Shown here piece after piece: positions 13,374 through 16,174 of a DNA stretch of 16,174 bases. The first letter of the stretch is position 1; each line of letters begins with the position of its first letter. Below the pieces are notes generated by a model that was not told the origin of the DNA, made no database searches, and saw only the letters and a list, made by a program, of their open reading frames with translations. This DNA is from an archaeon (GTDB taxonomy: Archaea; Nanoarchaeota; Nanoarchaeia; Pacearchaeales; GW2011-AR1): NCBI GenBank assembly GCA_030639395.1, contig DAOWCW010000007.1:1-16174 (forward strand), read 5' to 3'. Made by a program: the position numbers and the translations under genes.

Positions 13374-13411
13374 TATAACTAGTTATAACCACTTAAAGTT
13401 TATAAAACTTT
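13373..13411 (-). promoter_or_regulatory. Toxin-antitoxin promoter with two palindromes
   Basis: TTATAACTAGTTATAA (13373-13388) is a perfect 16-bp palindrome touching the antitoxin start codon. AAAGTTT-ATA-AAACTTT (13395-13411) is a second palindrome that contains the TATA box TTTATAAA (13399-13406). Binding of the antitoxin at either site would block transcription-factor or polymerase access. Confidence 0.6.
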
Positions 13412-13439
13412 TCATTAGTATTCTAGAATCAACACAGAA

Positions 13440-13497
13440 CAAAATCAAAAATATCAGAATCTTTCTATGTTAAGCCAAAAAATAAAGGTCAAATTTA
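13440..13497 (+). repeat. 58-bp direct repeat, right copy (orphan primase 3' end)
   Basis: Differs from the left copy at two positions only (13468 and 13469), as TAT-GTT instead of TAC-ATT: one synonymous change and one Ile-to-Val. In the primase frame it also ends with a stop (TAA instead of TAG). It lies outside any gene now. Confidence 0.95.
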
Positions 13498-13675
13498 AAA
13501 TGATAAGACTATGAATGACAACTAAATTGACCTACAAGAAACACTTAATATATTTTAAGTAGGTTAAGGGAATCAATATCTTTCAGTAATAAAACAAAAA
13601 ACAAAGACCAAGTCTAGCCACCAACATAAGTATCTATTTCTAAACTTTTATAAACATCCCAACCCTCTTCCCTCT
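13498..13675 (+). other. Intergenic region with hairpin and promoter
   Basis: No gene seen. An imperfect inverted repeat spans 13530-13564 (ACCTAC ... GTAGGT, with an inner CTTAA/TTAAG). A TATA box TTTTATAAA (13646-13654) is centred 26 bp upstream of the ATG at 13676, which again predicts a leaderless mRNA. Confidence 0.5.
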
Positions 13676-15508
13676 ATGAAAAAGAGCATGACATTCCTTA
13701 CCTTATTATTAATACTATTCTCATTTTCCCTAGTTCTAGCCGCAGACAACGAAACAACAGACGAAGAATCAGATTCAACAAAAATAGAAGACGCTTTTGA
13801 ATGCCTAGAAGAAAAAGCTCTCGACTGCTCCACCTTAACAACCCAAGAACTAGCGCTAACAATCCTCGCAACTCCAGACAACATTTTCGATGACTGTGTA
13901 TCTGAATTAAAAACCAGAGAACACTCAGACAACTGGGGCAATATCCTAGACACCGCCCTAGCAATCATAGCCTTAAAACACGCAGGCGAAGACACCGAAC
14001 TATCCGAAGAATGGCTTCTCTCTCAAAACAAAACACCAACAGATTTAATCTGGTATCTCCAGCAAGACTCAAACGAAGCAGCAGAATGCCACGTAGGTTA
14101 CGACGCGAACGACTATACATTTAATGTCAACGAAAACAAAAAAATCGACACAGACGCAGGTCCATGCTTAACAAAAGCCCAAGCAAGTTTTTGGCTAGAA
14201 ATTTCCAATGACTGTTACGACAAAAAATTCCAAATAGAATGTGACCAAGACTTCATAGCAAACCTAATCTACCAGAACAAAAATTCCCCAACAATCTACG
14301 TCCTCGAAGGAACATCATCAGCTCCAGCATTTGGCTCAGTAAACCTAAGAGTAAAATCAAAATGTTTCGGCGATAGCTCATGCGACTACGAATCAACAGC
14401 ATGGGCAACCCTAGCGTTACTAGAAACTGGCCACAATGTCGAAGAATTCATACCATATATAATCGCAATATCAGAAACAAACGAAAGATACCTCCCAGAA
14501 GCATTCATCTACATTCTAACAAACTACGAAGATTACGCAAGTTCCCTAATATCAAAACAAAAACTCGGTAACTATTGGGAGGCAACGTCAACAGCCTACA
14601 ACAAATATTATGACACAAGCCTAGCCCTGCTCGCACTATCAAGCTCAAATGCAGAACAAATTACAAAAGCAAAAGAATGGCTATTATTCTCACAAGGCTC
14701 AAACGGATGCTGGCAAAATTCAATAATAGAAACAGCAATAGCATTATGGGCACTAGAAGGAAGATCAGGCAGATTATCATCCTCAGAAAGCAGCATAACA
14801 TATTGCTCAGAAGCCTCTTATTTTTGCATCCCTTCAACCGAATGCCTAGAATCCGAAGATGTCGGCAACAACTATTTTTGCCCCTCACTGTCAGACACAT
14901 GTTGTATGACACAAAATCTCAAAACATGTTCAGAATATAATGGACAAGAATGCACATACGACAAAGTATGTACCGGAAATTCGAGAACAGCCACAGACAC
15001 AAATAACTGTTGCACCGGAAGTTGCGAAGCAAGAGTCCAAGAGAGCGAATGCGAAACAAACTTCTACACATGTATGGACTCCTGCTCAGAATTTCAAGAA
15101 CCAATGTCAGCATACTCCTGCAGTCTCGGTCAAACCTGTTGCCGAACAAAAACGGACTCAACAGAAGATTCAGCATGGTGGATCTGGGTTCTAATAATTT
15201 TAATCCTAATAACCCTAGGAGCGATAGCATACGTTTACAGAGAACAATTAAAATTATACTGGTTTCAAATTAAAACAAAATTCAAAAAAGATAAAGGAAG
15301 AGATTCAACTACATCATCTGGACCACGTCCTCCAGGATTCCCGCCACGACCAGGATTCCCACCAATAAGAAGACCTCGTCCTATTATGCCACCACAACAA
15401 AGATCAATGCAACCAATTCGAAGTCAGCCACCACAAAGAAGACCTCACGACAGAAGAGACAAGGCAATGTCAGACACATTCAAAAAACTCCGAGACATGT
15501 CCAAATAA
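13676..15508 (+). CDS. Exported alpha/alpha-toroid-like protein with Cys-rich stalk and membrane anchor
   Basis: 610 residues. A signal peptide (MKKSMTFLTLLLILFSFSLV) is followed by a helical-repeat domain (about 40-390) with repeated motifs of the prenyltransferase/squalene-cyclase/alpha-macroglobulin toroid type: ILDTALAIIALKHAG, STAWATLALLETG, DTSLALLALSSS...AKEWLLFSQ, GCW-QNSIIETAIALWAL. A Cys-rich region (about 395-500) has many C-x-n-C and CC pairs. One membrane segment (AWWIWVLIILILITLGAIAY, about 508-527) precedes a basic Pro/Arg/Gly-rich cytoplasmic tail. So it is a type I surface protein. No catalytic residues of a cyclase are evident, and a structural or binding role is more likely. 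The family assignment rests on repeat pattern only. The start is supported by the TATA box 26 bp upstream. Confidence 0.8.
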   Translation: MKKSMTFLTLLLILFSFSLVLAADNETTDEESDSTKIEDAFECLEEKALDCSTLTTQELALTILATPDNIFDDCVSELKTREHSDNWGNILDTALAIIALKHAGEDTELSEEWLLSQNKTPTDLIWYLQQDSNEAAECHVGYDANDYTFNVNENKKIDTDAGPCLTKAQASFWLEISNDCYDKKFQIECDQDFIANLIYQNKNSPTIYVLEGTSSAPAFGSVNLRVKSKCFGDSSCDYESTAWATLALLETGHNVEEFIPYIIAISETNERYLPEAFIYILTNYEDYASSLISKQKLGNYWEATSTAYNKYYDTSLALLALSSSNAEQITKAKEWLLFSQGSNGCWQNSIIETAIALWALEGRSGRLSSSESSITYCSEASYFCIPSTECLESEDVGNNYFCPSLSDTCCMTQNLKTCSEYNGQECTYDKVCTGNSRTATDTNNCCTGSCEARVQESECETNFYTCMDSCSEFQEPMSAYSCSLGQTCCRTKTDSTEDSAWWIWVLIILILITLGAIAYVYREQLKLYWFQIKTKFKKDKGRDSTTSSGPRPPGFPPRPGFPPIRRPRPIMPPQQRSMQPIRSQPPQRRPHDRRDKAMSDTFKKLRDMSK

Positions 15509-15513
15509 ATTTA
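15503..15513 (+). promoter_or_regulatory. Possible TATA box for the last gene
   Basis: AAATAAATTTA overlaps the stop codon of the toroid-like gene and is centred about 28 bp before the ATG at 15536. No Shine-Dalgarno is present there. Read-through from the upstream gene is equally possible. Confidence 0.3.
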
Positions 15514-15535
15514 CAATAACCTAATCTCGCTAATA

Positions 15536-16174
15536 ATGAAAAAAAATAAATATCAAAACGCAACCACGCAACAATCCTGCAATAAACTATGTATTCTATC
15601 TTCTGTTTTCTATCTTCTAGTTCTAGTATCAGCAGCCCCAACTCTAGAATTTCAAAATAATCAAACCCAACCAGGTGAAACAATCCTAGCAACAATCACA
15701 ACTCCAGGAGAATTTACAAAACAAATAGAAAAATCCCAAATCAAATTCTTCGAAGGCAGAAAGCAAATTACTCTAGAAACCGACATCTTCTTTTACAACA
15801 AAACACACTACCTCTACATCTACACCGGAACGGAAAACAATCTAACGCTCCAAATCGAAAACATCCTCTACAAAGAAATTAACACACTCCAATCAACAAC
15901 AATAAAACGAAATTTTACAATTTCAAAAAACATTCTAATCAACGAAAACACAAACGAGACATACACCCAAATTCTCAAAATCAAACCCGGCTTCATCTTT
16001 TCAAGCCAAACTCCAAAACTCAAACTAACAAACATGGGAACCGAAGCCCTAAATCTAACTTTCAACGAAGAGGAAATATCAATTCCATCTCTCGCAACCC
16101 ATGAACTAGAATTCACACCAATAGAAACTTTCTCTCTAGCAAAAATATCAACATACAAAGATTTCCTGATACCA
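15536..16174 (+). CDS. Secreted protein, unknown family, 5' part only (runs off right edge)
   Basis: 213 codons open from the ATG at 15536 to the window end; the C-terminus is missing. The N-terminus has an unusually long polar stretch (MKKNKYQNATTQQSCNK), then a hydrophobic signal segment (LCILSSVFYLLVLVSAA). The mature part looks beta-rich and extracellular, with TQPGETILATI, FEGRKQI, FFYNKTHYLYIY and many Asn-x-Thr/Ser sites (NQT, NKT, NLT, NFT, NET). There are few Cys, unlike the other surface proteins here. It starts 27 bp after the toroid-like gene, so the two probably act together at the cell surface. I do not recognise the family. Confidence 0.8.
   Translation, partial: MKKNKYQNATTQQSCNKLCILSSVFYLLVLVSAAPTLEFQNNQTQPGETILATITTPGEFTKQIEKSQIKFFEGRKQITLETDIFFYNKTHYLYIYTGTENNLTLQIENILYKEINTLQSTTIKRNFTISKNILINENTNETYTQILKIKPGFIFSSQTPKLKLTNMGTEALNLTFNEEEISIPSLATHELEFTPIETFSLAKISTYKDFLIP
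15595..15618 (+). repeat. 14-bp tandem repeat in the signal-peptide region
   Basis: TCTATCTTCT occurs at 15595-15604 and 15609-15618, period 14 bp. It encodes part of the hydrophobic signal segment of the last gene. Confidence 0.6.

Noticed and set aside
15868..16158. 96-codon minus-strand frame at the right edge
   Set aside because: Antisense to the open secreted-protein frame, which has a signal peptide and many N-x-T/S sites; the minus frame has no promoter or motif.
1..16174. tRNA, rRNA, CRISPR array, integrase or transposase genes
   Set aside because: Looked for on both strands; I saw no cloverleaf, rRNA-like stretch, regular repeat-spacer array, or recombinase motif.

Overview
The window looks like the chromosome of a DPANN-type archaeon (Woesearchaeota/Pacearchaeota-like; the rank is inference). 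Direct support: a sliding clamp (PCNA) and an archaeal-type primase facing each other divergently; TATA boxes centred about 22-29 bp upstream of the start codons of most first genes, so that transcripts would be leaderless, while downstream genes of operons carry GGAGG Shine-Dalgarno sequences; and families that I recognise from DPANN genomes, namely short 'GQVTIF' pilin-like membrane proteins and very Cys-rich secreted proteins.

Layout. 1-638 (-): 5' part of a membrane protein running off the left edge. 846-1884 (-): a MORN-repeat lipoprotein and a small exported protein, both bacterial in style. 2302-10341 (-): two copies of a surface module. Module 1 is a GQVTIF protein (9583-10341) followed by a 1236-aa Cys-rich multi-membrane protein (5687-9397). 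Module 2 is a second GQVTIF protein (4220-5041) followed by a 564-aa Cys-rich secreted paralogue (2302-3996). An intact MntA/HepT-type toxin-antitoxin pair (5031-5652) lies between the modules, and a decayed HEPN/nucleotidyltransferase pair (3989-4223) sits inside module 2. 10415-12868: PCNA (-) and a PriS-PriL fusion primase (+), sharing an 84-bp promoter region. 12919-13373 (-): a RelE-like toxin with its ribbon-helix-helix-type antitoxin. 13676-16174 (+): an exported alpha/alpha-toroid-like, Cys-rich membrane-anchored protein, then a secreted protein running off the right edge.

Most notable structure beyond the genes: (1) the last 58 bp of the primase gene are repeated (56/58) exactly 630 bp downstream, on the far side of the RelE-like module, as if a tiny cassette had inserted at the gene's 3' end and regenerated it; (2) a short dispersed element with the invariant core ACCAGAGTCATG next to a small hairpin occurs four times, three times inside reading frames and once inside a 17-bp perfect direct repeat; (3) a 72-bp in-frame insertion carrying a 7-bp tandem repeat lies between 10-bp direct repeats in one GQVTIF gene; (4) the primase's PriL-like domain appears to have lost all of its Fe-S cysteines.

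The genes suggest a replication core (PCNA plus primase) set beside an elaborate disulfide-rich cell-surface apparatus, into which small mobile sequences (toxin-antitoxin modules, palindromic elements, tandem repeats) have repeatedly inserted.
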